Assembly: GCA_038373865.1 (NCBI GenBank)
Contig: JAXGGA010002966.1
Span: forward strand, 47,108-111,107
DNA from: Uloborus plumipes
Taxonomy: Eukaryota > Arthropoda > Arachnida > Araneae > Uloboridae
Direction: 5' to 3'
Length of the DNA stretch: 64,000 nt
Part shown: positions 21,401 through 34,415 of the stretch, piece after piece
How positions within the stretch are numbered: the first letter of the stretch is position 1
Layout: each line of letters begins with the position of its first letter
Notes under the pieces: model-generated
The model's database searches: none
Told to the model about the DNA's origin: nothing
Seen by the model: only the letters and a program-made list of their open reading frames with translations
Position numbers and translations under genes: made by a program

Positions 21401-24400
21401 GCATACAGGGTGACTATTGAGCAATTGAGTTGTAGTATGGGTTTATACGAAGTTAACGATAAGAAATATTAAATAGAATGTATAGTTTAACACAGAAAGC
21501 CTATTAATATGCGAACATTGCGCGTATGTGTGCAAGCTTTAGCGTCTTTTTTGGAGTGATTCGAATAGTTGTTGTAAATGGTCGCGTTACTTCTGTAGGG
21601 ACTTGACATGAGAAATCACTCTTTTATTTTTATAAAAAAGAAAGATTCTACGAAATGAGATGTCAATGAAATATACCATTGTTTATTTATAGTATATTGT
21701 TAAGATATGTTTCAGTCAAAATGCAGTCTCAAGATTATAAGGATATGATCAACTGAAAGCAAAAATATTGACTATTATTTGTAACTAACATAGACTGTTT
21801 AGGCGCAAAAGCTCCCTGTGGTAAGCCGCTAACGCTCTTTGCTTTAGTGGAATATTTCCCAATATGATCTAGTCATCGTGTAAGTGGTTCGAAACATACA
21901 ACTTATAAAGCTTGGGATGGATGGTAGGAGAGAAAGTACAGAGAAGTATCGTTAAAGGGAGAATAGTTAACTAGGCAATAAAGTCTGTGTACAGGGAAGG
22001 GGCAGTTAGTGTAAAAATGTCCAATACGTAATTGCTTCAGAAAATGTCGTCTCAATTTGCGTAACAAAATCTTGCATACAAGGATTCATGAATAAACTTT
22101 AGTCTTCTCAGAATTTTTTTCAAAAAAATGAAAAGTTGATCTTTCTTATCCGTAGTCCCTGACAATGAATTATATGACAGCATAATGAGTCGAGATATGC
22201 TAAATACTGGACTTACATTTATTTTTAGTAGGTCGAAGAACAAAAGTACAACATAGAATGATGTTATGATTTTCTATATAAAATAGTGGAGTAAGGGTAG
22301 TTGTAAAATTAAGCACAGGTGTAGATTAAGAGATCAGGTGATGAAAAATGAGTTAGTAATTCCAAATAGCTACAAAAGTTGACATATAGATCTCATTGTT
22401 GCATAACAAGTAGTATGCAGGCGTTCATTGTTGTATTTCTTTATGCGTGTAAGCTAATGGACGATAGAATACGAAGTTGTACATTACGAACGTACGTGTT
22501 TCCAGATGACTTTCAACTTATAGTTGAATATAATATTTATCTTAACAAGAAGTAATGCACATCAATTGTTATTCTTCCAGAATATCGCTTTTAAAACTCG
22601 TTAGATCGGTCGATAACATGGAAGTGTAAAGGTAGATTCTAGGTATATGTTTCTGTTTGGAGAAATGTCGGAGGTAAGAGCACGGGCGTTTCACTTGAAT
22701 CTTTCCTGGCAGATTTTCCCTTAGAATATATATTATAACGGAAAATTTAAGTGAGGTTTGGTTTCCCGAATCCCTGTTTGAGAACCTTGTGATCTGTGTA
22801 ACAAGTTACCTATGCGTGAAGCGCAGTGATTTGAAAGCCTCTTATGATACGAAGCGGGGTGTGGTAGGTCGAGCCTTTAATTTAAGCATTTGTAGTATCT
22901 GTCGAGTTGAGACATTGAAATCAAGGATTCATGTCCGAAACAAATCTTCCGTTGTTCTAGAATTATAATATGCCCTAGTGTTGATATTTATTCGGCAAGA
23001 ATTCAAGATTAAACCTTTTATTTTAAATCAAAAAGACATTGAAAAACTTTTCCATGTATCCGACAGTCTGTGTTGAGTTTTTAAGAAAGAACTCTGTGTT
23101 TTTTCGAGATGTCTGGGGGTGACTAATTTTGGGTCATCCTTCTTCTATGTGGAGGAAGGATTAGCGAGGATAGAGCCAGCTTAAATATTACCTTGCTAAT
23201 GATATACATAATTAGGGAGTGGGGATAGGAACATGACAACTGAATTTTATATGATTATTTATGTAGAGATATCCCTGTGTGAGTAATTAGGGTTCTAAGA
23301 AGACTTGTATAAATTAATGTTTTAGTGGAGAGACGAACATTTACCTAATTGAGTTGGGGATATGTCGTATACGTTGTCCTAATTTTAAGATTTCGTTCTG
23401 AAACTTGATAGAGTGAGTGGAACATAGGACTAGTTACGTACCGCAAAAGAATAAGATGGAATAGAGACTAAGATAAAGCCTTAAAATGGATAAATAGGAC
23501 TCTGTTTACCTTAAGTATTGCCTTTAGTATGGAAAAAAGAGAATCGACCATGCTATTCGTATAACTTACGGTCCAAAGAACGAGTACACAATAAAATGAA
23601 TTTCTGAAGAAAGCTATGATGCAATCCAAAAATTAAGCGAATTTATGTACGGACGACGCAGTGTCATCACTATAATATCCTATGAGTTTGAGTATCGGGC
23701 TTTGACGCGCGAACAATATTAGTTCTTACTAGGTGCGAGGTATCTAGTAACGTGTATTACTGTGTGCCAGTCAATACACCCTCGGAAATCAAGAGTCGGG
23801 CGTCCACTAATTTGTCGTGATTAGCAATACCGCGCGTAAAATTTCTTAGATTGGAGATATTGCTTATGTTATGAGATGGTTCTAACCTTTTTTGTGTGAA
23901 ATAGTAAAATTTGATGGTTTTATGGTGAGAATTTTTGCATATTGACATTTTTAGGAAATTATTAGTTTTTGCGAAGCATGTGTTTACTTCAAATCGTTTT
24001 CTTAAATAAAACGTAAATTACATATTTTATGCATATGACAAGAATGTGATTATATTTATCTTTGAAATGATTTATACCATCGTTTCTCTCATTTGAAAAG
24101 GTAAGGTGACCTAGTTTGATTGATATATATTTTAATATTATTCCTGTCTATCCAACAAACGTAAATCGCAGTAACTTCTGGCAGACATAATCTAATAAAA
24201 GTATATTTCTAAGCTGAATTGGCCAAGTATCACGTGTCCTGAATAACGTGGGTGAAAATATTAAGAGCTTGTAAAGGGTTAAGTAAACATGCCGCTTAGA
24301 AGGTTACAGGGATTTCGCCTCATTCATGGTTTTAATCTTATAGGAACCAACAATGTCTATTACTTGAATTCGGTTGGGAATTATTTTTGGTATATTTCGC

Positions 24401-25450
24401 GGAAAGCAATAAAAAGATTGTAGGTGCTTGAACTATATTGATGTATGATATGACAGTTACTATGGACACACGAAATTACATAACATTTTCGTAGGAATAT
24501 TTGGAACCAATTCAAGTGTTCGGTCAGGGTTCTAAAATGTCCTGCCTGCTTTCAATAGAGATAAAATGGTCGTCCATGTCCTACTCTCTGTGACATTTAA
24601 GCAACCCTAATCTCAATCATTACTATGATTACACGTGAGCTATGAGGCTACGCGCGAAAACTTCGTTTCTATTGGAAAGAATTTTTTATTTCACTCTTTC
24701 TCTGAAACTCACCACGACTCTAGGAAAAAGTGCGAATCTTACAACAACTGCCAATGCTTAGCAGAATCTAACAAGAACAAACGGTCTGGAACTTTCCCCT
24801 ATTTGAACATCGGATATCATTTTTTCTCATAATTTCTACATTCTATATGAAAAACAATACGATAAGTTTATTTAGACATGTTTTAAAGGCGTAAAGTCGT
24901 CTATATAGATCGGATAATTCATTTTTTTACAAACGAAAGTAGAGAAGAGTAAATATAACTACGAGAATCACTTAATAGTGTTTCTTTGTTTCCTTTCTTT
25001 TTAACTATAACGTATCGACGAATGCACCGGCTAAAATAAGTATACGTCCACAACATGTAATTTATTCACTAGAAAGTATTAGTTTCTCTAAACCATTTTA
25101 GAGCACCATAATCGTTACTGAATTTTTTACTTACCTTAGTAATACATTATCTTCAAGATATTCAATCGATCACGATTTGTTTTCGTGTAGAGCTTAATTG
25201 TCCGGTGCTAATTATGAGAAGAACAGGTATTTTACTTTAATGTGACACGTTTCTTTCATCAATATCGGCTGAAACAAAGTATATTGTTTTTTATGTGTAA
25301 TGAATGTAGGACATACTCCCGAAACATGTTGTTTGACGAGAAAGATTAAACATAAATGTGGATAAGTTTTGACTTTATTTCTTAGTTATTTTATCTGAAA
25401 TAGATACGTAACAATCAAACATAAACTGGAGCACACAACTATTATAAATT
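12480..25450. other. 13-kb stretch without recognisable genes or transposons; G-over-C skew
   Basis: No TIR pair, tandem array or protein family could be recognised in this block. Long homopolymers and microsatellites, frequent elsewhere, are sparse (main exceptions near 13207, 14570, 15774 and 17069). On sampled 60-base lines G exceeds C strongly: 23 to 5 at 16321, 22 to 6 at 19981, 20 to 4 at 21901; a few lines such as 13441 and 14101 are balanced. From about 24.55 kb to 25.8 kb the excess reverses (17 C to 5 G at 25621). All open frames are below 95 codons and look random. It could be old unique intergenic DNA, a long noncoding transcription unit, or DNA of different origin. Confidence 0.45.
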
Positions 25451-27104
25451 CAAAATGATTATTTTTCAAGAAACCCACAGCAGTTCCATAAGCAGTTCTA
25501 CTTTATGCTTTTAACATATGTAGGCAACTGCTCTGCTCGTAACAATAATGCGGACTTCCTATTACCAATAACAGATAACGCAATGTATCCATATTTTTCT
25601 AAATAAAAATCCAAACCTTAAATTCCATCTTGAATAACCAAGCCATCCAAAAAGTCCTACCTATTCACCAATTTTATGCGGCAAAGCCTATTTTTAGCTC
25701 CTTTTCCTTTATCAAACGCATATTCCTTTTTCTTGCCGGAACGTTAAAACCCATTTTCAGCGCAGCAGCCGGGTTGCCATCCCCACAAAAGAAATACAGT
25801 TACGAATAATCATAATTCAAAAATGTTGTTCCAAGACAGTTATGTCCCAACATAACTGCTTCGTGATTTATCTCAATAGGGGGTTCGTTCCTAAAACTAT
25901 GGGCAGCAATGCTTGGAATATTATCAGACATCTATATTCTATGTTGTCTATATATAGGGTTAGGTCGTTTGTTCTCGTGCAAAATCCATTTTTCCCGCCT
26001 TCTGGTAGGTTAAGTTCCAAGTTTTATGTTAAGCTTTTTGAGTTATGGTTGTGTATTTTTCAGAGAAATGGACGATAACCATGCAGAAATAAGGAGACAT
26101 TCATTCCTGCCCGTTCTAAAATTTAAATTATCATCGGAAATTTTCAGGTAAAAATTTTCAGAAAAGGAAGTGTGTTTCACCTAAACTTTGCATTACTTTA
26201 TTTTGCTCCAGAATTACCAAATAATAGTTCAGTCAGAGTGTATTTTTATAACTCTAAACGGGAGACTTCTCTTTTGCATTTTACATACTTAAAGTATATT
26301 TTTTGCGTGGTTAGAGTTTACTGTTGACTTATGAATGGTTAAATTTACTACAAGTGAAGAGCACAAATGCATCCAAAAAAAAAATTAATTAAATGCGTCT
26401 TCATGTTTTGAAATTTGATTTTTTTTTTTTTTTTTTTGGTGGAAAATGCGCTGGCTGCTTAAGATAGTCGATAGCAAAATTATTTCTATTTCCTTTACAC
26501 AACTCTCCTTTACTATATTGCTATACTTTGAAGAAAGGCGCCAATAATTCCGAAACACGTATGTAGCTTTCACTGAAAATTCAAAACAAATTTTGTGATA
26601 ATAAAAAAAGGCAAAAGTTTTCAAACATGTATGTGTGCTGCATAATTTAGAAGGATTGATTCAACTAAGTCGAATGTTTCACTAATTAGTGTAAGGAAGA
26701 TTGGAAAACGAAGGTCAACAAGAAATTGTGGTAAAACCTTTAAAAAATGGAGGATTGGAAATAAAATACGTTGGAAACCGCAGGACTTCTTAGTAAATTA
26801 TGACAATTATGTATGCAATAACCATTAGGAAAATGTTCTGAATATTGAGAGAAAAAATAGTTACAAATTGTATTTAAAAACATATATGTACACATATATG
26901 TTGTTTTTTGGGCATCGCAACTGCAATGGTCTTATTTTATATTTTGAAAACCGGTTTACATGAAAAAAATATTAAACAATATTTATAGAAATACCACAAA
27001 CGATTATTCAGCTTCGTGTTGATATAATTCGTGGGGTCGTATCTCGAAAATTCAAATTCTGAAATCCTTTATAAGAGTAAAAATATTATCTTTCGTGTGC
27101 TAGT
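25450..27104. other. AT-rich noncoding spacer
   Basis: No gene or transposon end was recognised. A 78-codon plus-strand open frame (25842-26078) shows no recognisable domain. A T tract lies near 26420-26437 and an A tract near 26378. The CATATATGTACACATATATG word near 26880-26899 is palindromic. Confidence 0.4.
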
Positions 27105-27106
27105 TA

Positions 27107-28594
27107 CACTGCGATGCAAAAGTTTAAACAAAATGCAAATATATGATTAAAAAGAAAACTAACCGGCGAAATGCTTTCAAATTTCTACTGCAGGTAGCCA
27201 ATATGGTCTCAAATACGTGTCTGGAGTTTTGAAAAATATAACCGAAACGAAAATCGAAAATTACAAAAGAAATTTTTTTTCATTGCTGCAAAAGTTTAGA
27301 CAAAAGTCAGACTCTATGCAAATATCCCTTGAAATGTGATTGGTGGAGGTAAGGCGGGACTTTTTTTTCGACTATAAAGTGCAGAGATTGATCAATGAAT
27401 AATCAAAATCCCAAAATGTCTGTAGTTCTCCTGTAAAGAAGATGAGAAAGTTTGAAAACCGAAATTTGAAAATGAACGTCCTTCGCTAATTTTTCGTCTT
27501 TTAAATCAGCTGTAGTATGGTAGAACATTTTTTTTTACTTGATGGAGAGCAAATTCAGACGTGCGTATCGATCAAAAAGGCCAACAAAATTAAATTTCTT
27601 AAGGATGAAGGAACTGAAAAAATGGCTCGAACTGACGATTCGCTCCCTAATCCAACAAAACTTCAACTTGAGTCAAAAACAGCACGTGACAGCATAAGTA
27701 GATGAACAACTGAATCGGGATGCATAAAATCGGAAATAGTTTCCTAAATAAGCCAGATTTTAATGGGAAAAGCAGCACATGTATCATTGTGACTAAAAAA
27801 TGAATTTTACTTACTCTGATGAAAATTATTAAAATTTGGATCGCCTAGATGGATTACAATTCTATTAGCGTGACTTCAGAAAAGAGCCGATGAGCATTGT
27901 TCGAAAGGCTTCACGCACAAATCTGTTGTTTGGACTCTTTTTTGAATGTTCTCGCTTTTTTTTTTTTTTTTTTTTATGCATCCCGATTGAGTTGTTCATC
28001 TACTTATGCTGTCACGTGCTGTTTTTGACCCAAGTTGAAATTTTGTAGGATTAAGCGGCAAATTGTCAGTTCGAACCGTTTTTTCAATTCCTTCATCCTT
28101 AAGAAATATAGTTTTTCTTGGCCTTTTTGATTGATACGCATATCTGAATTAGCTCTCCACGAAGTAAAAAACAATGTATTATGATACTAGGACCGATTTA
28201 AAAGACTAAAAATCAACAAGGGTCGTTCATTTTCAAATTTCGGTTTCCAAACTTTCTCATCTTCTTTACACGAGAACTACAGAGATTTTGGGATTTTGAT
28301 TATTCATTGAGCAGTCTCTGCACTTTATAGTCGAAGAAAAAAGTCCCGCCTTACATCCACTAATCACATTTCAAGAGATATTTGCATAAAATCTGACTTT
28401 TGTCCAAACTTTTGCAGCAATGAAAAAAAATGGCTTTTGTAATTTCCGATTTTCGTTCCGGTTATATTTTTCAAAACTCCAGACACGTATTTGGGACCAT
28501 ACTGTCTACCTGCAGTAGAAATTTGAAAGCATTTCGCCGAGTAGTTTTCTTTTTAATCATATATTTGAATTGTATAAACTTTTGCATCGCAGTG
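27107..28594. mobile_element. Tc1-like foldback transposon, 1488 bp
   Basis: The ends read CACTGCGATGCAAAAGTTTA on both strands and are flanked by TA (27105-27106; 28595-28596), the Tc1/mariner signature. The arms are much longer than normal TIRs: the left arm (27107 to about 27730) is repeated in reverse complement from about 27974 to 28594, with scattered differences. The roughly 240-bp spacer carries a transposase fragment. The left arm also holds a 62-codon open frame (27517-27705, with KANKIKFLKDEGTEKMART) that may be an N-terminal transposase fragment; this is not recognised securely. Such foldbacks can arise when an inverted copy of one end replaces the rest of the element. Confidence 0.8.
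27834..27965 (+). pseudogene. Tc1/mariner transposase fragment in the foldback spacer
   Basis: One plus-strand frame reads NLDRLDGLQFY, stop, RDFRKEPMSIVRKASRTNLL. In Tc1-family transposases this segment of the catalytic domain, between the second and third acidic residues, reads approximately NLDGPDGxxYYWHDLRKEP. The stop falls where the conserved Trp sits, consistent with TGG changed to TAG. Only about 40 codons remain and neither flanking catalytic acid is present, so the element cannot encode active enzyme. Recognition is from family memory. Confidence 0.7.
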
Positions 28595-28599
28595 TATAC

Positions 28600-31500
28600 A
28601 GCAAAAAAGAAAAGAAGAAAAAAAAACTGCAGAGTACTAGAAAATCTGTAGGAAAGTGGGATTTCATGAACTTTTATAACAATAATTCAACTCCTTCCTA
28701 AATAGCATTAACAAGAAACTATAGAGTTTCAATGTTATTTAATAAAAAGCCGTATCTTAACCATATTGCAGAAACAACTCTTATCCATAGAAAAACATTT
28801 AGGGGAGATCTTCGTTAACGCTTTTGGTAGCGGTACAGTTATTTTTCAACTAAAATTGACAACGTTACTATAGAATAAGTTGTACAGCTGCTAGAAAAAT
28901 TTATGAAAGTCCATCAGTTCACTAGTGATTTTCTACTAGTATTGTAATTATTATCTTTTTTTTTTACAGCGTACATCTTTTTAATATACTTATACTGTTT
29001 TTAAAATGTTTGATATCTGAAACCTCTTCAAAAAGCATTATTTGATCGCACGTAAAAATTCGGGTTAGTGAAATGAAACCGCTTGCTAGAGAACTAATAA
29101 TGTCGTCACTAGCAGTCATAACTGAGCATTTATATTATTAAGCAAAGTTATACGTTTGATTTTTTTTTTCTAGGGAAATTTTTTTGTGGCTTCATATTAA
29201 TTTATTTCACAGTATAAACATGTTCATTAAATCGTCAATATAAAGGAAAGCGTGTTTGTTAGCAATAATTAGGTAGGACCGATCAGCAATTAACACAACC
29301 CAGTTCATAAACAGCTAGTTTTTTTTTTGACAGTAAGGTTTCCGAAGTTTTTTGCCTTAAATGCATTGACTGTAGTGATTACGTTTAAACCTACACTGCA
29401 TGATTTTTTGTTCTTTGAAAAACATACATATGCTTTTTAGTGTAATAAGAAAACATTGGAACACATTTTAAAAAATTAATTTTGAGGATAGATGGTTTTA
29501 TTTGCTTTTAAGATATCTAATATTTGCTTTTTATGCTTGAGTTGCTTTATGCATGGTTTTAAAGAAGAATAGTCTATGTATTAAATTGTCAACGCTATGC
29601 AGTGTAGGGTTAACAGCACATATAAGAAAAATAAGATGATCAGAAAATGCTGTGTTTATCAAAAAATTCCAACTATGCTAAATTGCATAACTAGCTTAAC
29701 TTAGGATATTTAGCATATCAACATATCATTCATTATTGTTGCCAAAATCGTAACTAAAAATTTTACTTTGAATGCCGCATGCCGCAAGTTAAAAAACTTC
29801 AATATTCAAAACTTTAAACTGACAAATCTTTAAAAATAATAATAAATTTCAAATGAAGTATAGTAATTCTCATTTCACCAATTTTCTGTAATTTCAAGGA
29901 CATATCTATATTTTTTTTCTGGTGATTGGCATTGGGTCTGCAGTAATTATTTTCATGTAGGTCGAGTACATTACCTGCGTAAAATTGAAATTACCTGGGG
30001 AAAATATATATTATCCCCGATATATCTCCACATAAAACCCATTTAAAAACTTAAATTCTTTGTTTAAAATTTTCAGGCTTTTGTGTGTTAAAAGAGAAAT
30101 AGCAATAAACCGCGAAACATTTTTCTAAAAATCTTCATTTTCAGCACATGAGGGTTTGGGGCTATTTTTCTATTGCTGTGCTTTGTCAAATGGCTGTCAC
30201 ACACAGATATGGAATAAGGGTCATTAAATTTAAATATTACAAGAAGATATGCCGCTATTGTATAAGGAATTCTTTTTGCATTAAAATTAGGCGCAATCAT
30301 CTTTTTAGCCTTTTTTGTCCGCTCTTGACAGGATATTTTATACTTTTCGGAGCCCATAATGCATTATCACCACTTTATCACGCATAAGTATTACATTAGA
30401 CCGACGTTTTCTTTCCAGTGATTTGGCTTTTCTGGGAAGCGTCTTTTTGATGAAAAAGTGCCAAAGGCTAATGGTTTCTTTGGAGACATTTGTATGAATT
30501 AAGAGTGGGGGAAATTTCGTTACTGAATCTTATTTTTTGTCTTTTATTCTGTTTTTCTTCGAAGAAGAAATGGTTTTGTGATATGATTTGAAACTTTAAT
30601 AATGTTCGCTGTTGAATTTTGGCGGCGTAGAATTTGTTTTACAACCGTTAAGAATTTATCATTCTTTTTGTTTTGCCTGATGTTCCGAAAGTACTTTAAA
30701 GATTTTTTTGACATCATTTGTAATCTTATGCAATTACTAAACCGAAAAATCATCATTACTGCATTAATATTCTTAAAATAAAAACAAAAAATTCTTGTAG
30801 AAAGGAATCTTTTCAAAATACGAGCGATCAAGTTTATTGAAGAACAAATAATGCATTTCAGACATTTACCTAAGGAAAAACCCAATCTTTATTTCTGAAC
30901 ATAATGTGTGTGTTTGAATATAAATTATCGCAAATATTTCAAAACATTACTTCGCAGCTTAAAAAATAGTTTTAATGTGAAAAAAATGAAGAGTGAAAGG
31001 AGGAAACAAGTCATTTTTAATTTTCTTTTGTATCTAGAAGATAGAAGTATCGAATGCTTTAAATTTTTCAAATTTTAAAGGATTTGCATATTTTGAGGTA
31101 TGAATTCATTTTGACCATTTTTTGAAGATGTCTTTCTGTCTTTTTGTTTTTGTGGCCGCTATAGCTCAAAAACTACTGCATGAAATCGAACAATATTTAT
31201 TGATTATAAGTAAGAACTAAGAATTTACATGAAATATGTATAGTTTCATTACTAGATGAGCTCAATAGGGCAACATCACGTATTTGAGCAATTTATTGCT
31301 TTATTTGAACAGGCAATATCTTCGCAGACTGGTGGGAGGTTTTGCTTTTGAAAAGCATTGTTATTCGACCAAAGATTAATTCTCGTCTTATGTCGAGAAT
31401 TTTCATCGCACAAGAATGTGTAGAAATTATTTTCAGACTAAAATTGTTGGAATAAACCAATATGGGATTCCTGAATTCATTGTTTTTTTAGAATTAGAAA

Positions 31501-32046
31501 ATTCTGAAAATAAATTTAGAAACAATGAATAAATAATTAAAAACCACACACACACACAAGCAAAATAGGTGGAGGGGAAAAATTCAAAAACAATGAAAAA
31601 TAATTAAATTTGAAGAAAGGCCGAGAGATGAAGTCTAATTTGGAGGGAAAAAAATCAGAAATTTCCCCCAATTCTTCGTAGCACAAAGGATAAACCTGAA
31701 TCTCTTATACCATTAATTTTCGCCCCGACTCGAGTAAAAAGCACAAGATCGCATTTTGTTTATTTTTTTTTTACGATTGAAATTGATACTTATTGTTTTA
31801 GCATGTAATTTCAGTGTTATTAAATTACTTATAGAAGTAAGAATTCTTTTAAAAATATTTTATAGTCAGAAGAAAAGGAAGATTTTCCGTTGAAGAACTC
31901 TTAAAACATGTGTTTGAGGTGAAACGGGGGCTATTACTTTGTGGTTTTTTGGTAAAGTTTACTACGGATTGATATACCCACTGGTCACAAGTATCATTAT
32001 TTTTTTAAATATTACTAGATGTAATTGTTTTGCTCAAAAGTAGGGA
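28600..32046. other. AT-rich noncoding DNA, no gene recognised
   Basis: Open frames up to 113 codons (30544-30885, minus) have low-complexity, Lys/Phe/Ile-rich translations and no recognisable domain. An A/C-rich run (CACACACACACA) is at about 31545-31557. No transposon ends were identified. Confidence 0.4.
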
Positions 32047-32048
32047 TA

Positions 32049-32302
32049 ATTGAAGGGCTTGGAGGATGAAGGGGCTATGTTACATTTTAAAAAATAAACC
32101 AGCTTGACAATGGTAAGCAATAGATACAGGTAAGCAAATAAAACTTAGTACATCAAACAGTAGATGTCAATAGACCAATTTCATACGCACACTAACGACA
32201 AAACCAGAAAACAAAAAAGCTGCAACGATAAAACTTTGAACTTTAATTACTCGCAATTTCTGTTTAGTCACATAACCCCCTTCATCTCCCAAACCCTTCA
32301 AT
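32049..32302. mobile_element. MITE family M1, copy 1
   Basis: Left end ATTGAAGGGCTTGGAGGATG; reversed right end ATTGAAGGGTTTGGGAGATG. TA flanks both ends (32047-32048 and 32303-32304). A second copy in the same orientation lies at 49772-50036 and shares long blocks such as AAACAGTAGATGTCAATAGA and ACTTTGAACTTTARTTACTC. No coding capacity. Confidence 0.85.
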
Positions 32303-32304
32303 TA

Positions 32305-33550
32305 TGATTTCAACCAGTGAACATGTGGGATTGTTATCATATCATTAATAAATGGTAAGTGGTTAAAGAGTGTCCTATATCGAAAAATAGTTTTTCAACT
32401 TCAGAGGGGAAAAAATGACATTCACTCAGGATCAAACTACGCTAATGAGCCTTTTATCTAAAGAAATTTTTAAGAAAAAACCTTTAACAATAGACTTTTC
32501 CATTACTTTCCTCCACAGATTATCCTCGGATTTTACCCTCTCCTCTTCTGTTTTCGTTGGAATTACTCATCACAGTAACAGTTACTGTGATTAATACTTT
32601 TTATAAAGATAGGAGGGAGATTAGTACTATATGCAACTGAAACATAAGACCATCATTTTTCTTTTCATGAGATGAATTTGTGTGTTTGAGGGGTGAGGGG
32701 ATTTCTTTATCACACAGTTGCACCCTGAACCATCACACTCATATTCTTTCAACAGTATGCAGTGCAGAAGTGCGGTAGTAGTACAGAAATACTAAAAAAA
32801 AATAAAAGCTATGGATTCTGACCATACAACTATGCTATTTTGAAGCTTTTTTGGTCAAAGTAAAATAAAAAAAAAAAATGAATTTGAATTTTGACATCTC
32901 GTATTCAAATTGTGGTTTTCGCAATGAAGAATTTCCGATAGGTGTGTGTATGTGTCAGCACCTTATGAAATGTAGCTAAAAAAGGTAAATGTCTCGAATT
33001 TCTGCTTCAATGCCTATTTAAGTACGAAAACACATCACTAAAAAAACATTTTTTTCATTAAAATTATTGTGAAGAAAGCGTTTTGATGGACACAGAGAAT
33101 TATAAATTTAAATTAAAAAAAAATTCTTCATTGAAAGAGGTGTTGCTGAAATACTTGTTTGCAATATTTTGTAGCAAATTAACACTCTAATAATGTTAAT
33201 TTTGCAGTTTCTTTTACTATTGTTCCCAATACTGGGTTACAATTCAATTTTCTAAAATTTATTTAACAGAATTAGGTGACTGAAAAACCTTAATCGCCAT
33301 TTCTAAAACATAGATTTGCAATAAAAATGAACAAAATGGAACAATAGGATAATCACAAACATGATGTACATCAAAATATACACGTCAAAATAAAAAAGAA
33401 TCTTTCTTTTTATTTTGTCCTATACTTAATTTTATGTTCTAAAAGCTCTTCTCATTTGAGATTTTCAAAAAGAAAAGGAGATTTAGGAAAAAAAAAAAAA
33501 CCTTAGCTTACATTTTTAAAATTCGTTTTGAAAATTTCGGAAGGAGTTGC
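32305..33550. other. AT-rich noncoding spacer
   Basis: No gene or mobile element ends recognised. Contains A tracts near 32793, 32868 and 33490. A CACAGTAACAGTTACTGTGA inverted word lies near 32571-32590. Confidence 0.4.
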
Positions 33551-33892
33551 AGCCCTTATCCCGGGGCGGATACAAGGAAGGGGCGATGGGGGGGGGGGGA
33601 GATCACCTCTCCCTTGAGGGGCCCTTCTCCAGCAGTTTTTCGACTTTGAAGTTCAAGAAAGGAAATTTTAAATGATCTTCGATGATACTATGAGAAGTGG
33701 TTGGGATTCGGGGCTCTGATCTGGAATTTTTTCGAAATTGAAAAAAGAAACATCTGTAATAAGCATGTGTTAACCAGGATATGTGTTAAAAAAGGGGGCA
33801 AGTAGAAAACAAAAACCAATCGCCCCTCCCATGGAACATTTCTGGATCCGCCCTTGGCCCTATCAGCCCACCCCCTGGATACGCCACTGGTG
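33551..33892. mobile_element. Probable hAT-like MITE with G-rich ends
   Basis: The left portion reads GGGGCGGATACAAGGAAGGG, then GCGATGGGGGGG. The right portion, reversed, contains GGGCGGATCCAGAAATGTTC and, further out, CAGTGGCGTATCCAGGGGG, a terminus of the CAGTGGCG type seen on many hAT-like elements. It may be two overlapping insertions. Boundaries are approximate. Confidence 0.5.
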
Positions 33893-33929
33893 CTGTGAAT
33901 GGTTGCCTACCCTATAAACGAGTCCTTAA

Positions 33930-34157
33930 CCTTTTGGATCCGTGCTGTTTTTTAGAAATTTTTCTTTCGACCCAGTTAGTACGACAGTTGAACCACAGAT
34001 TTCTTTTCCATTGAAAAGAGAAGATATAAACTGTCGTACCAAACGTATGGACCTTGAAAAAATCCCCGGCTCCAAAGGGTTCGAGTGAAAATCTCAACCC
34101 CGTCCTCTAAAAAAATAGAGTTATGGTACAGCATGTGTACCGCCCGGCTCCTAAAGG
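33930..34157. mobile_element. piggyBac-like MITE, 228 bp
   Basis: The flanking target is TTAA on both sides (33926-33929 and 34158-34161), the piggyBac superfamily site. Ends are CCTTTTGGATCCGTGC on the left and, reversed, CCTTTAGGAGCCGGGC on the right. The interior contains a short inverted word pair, ACGACAGTT...AACTGTCGT (near 33982 and 34029). The 61-70 codon open frames on the minus strand here are not recognisable genes. Confidence 0.7.
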
Positions 34158-34324
34158 TTAAGGCATGACTGTGGAAGTCGGACGTCACACCAAATTACGG
34201 TACAGTTGTAAAAGTGAAGCAGCTCACCCCAAATTACCACCCTAGCTGGCACAAGATAAAAACAACAAAACAATAGCTATTATCGCGACTGAGTTGTGTC
34301 TTCATTTCTTCCTACTTTATGCCC

Positions 34325-34332
34325 TATAAATA
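34325..34332 (+). promoter_or_regulatory. Candidate TATA box
   Basis: TATAAATA lies 84 bases upstream of the ATG at 34416, leaving room for a transcription start near 34355 and a roughly 60-base leader. Its position before an open frame that ends at a strong donor is what makes it a candidate; such words are common in AT-rich DNA. Confidence 0.3.
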
Positions 34333-34415
34333 TAAAGATTAATTTACGATTCGACCCCCCTATCAGCCGATCCCTTTAACGGAAACAAGGAGACAAGAGA
34401 AGCAAAACGTTCATT

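Noticed and set aside
12480..25450. A nuclear mitochondrial insert, considered because of length and base skew
   Set aside because: No mitochondrial rRNA or protein gene landmark was recognised on either strand; skew alone is not enough.
12480..25450. An integrated virus or bacterial DNA block
   Set aside because: No open frame reaches 100 codons and no viral or bacterial family is recognisable.
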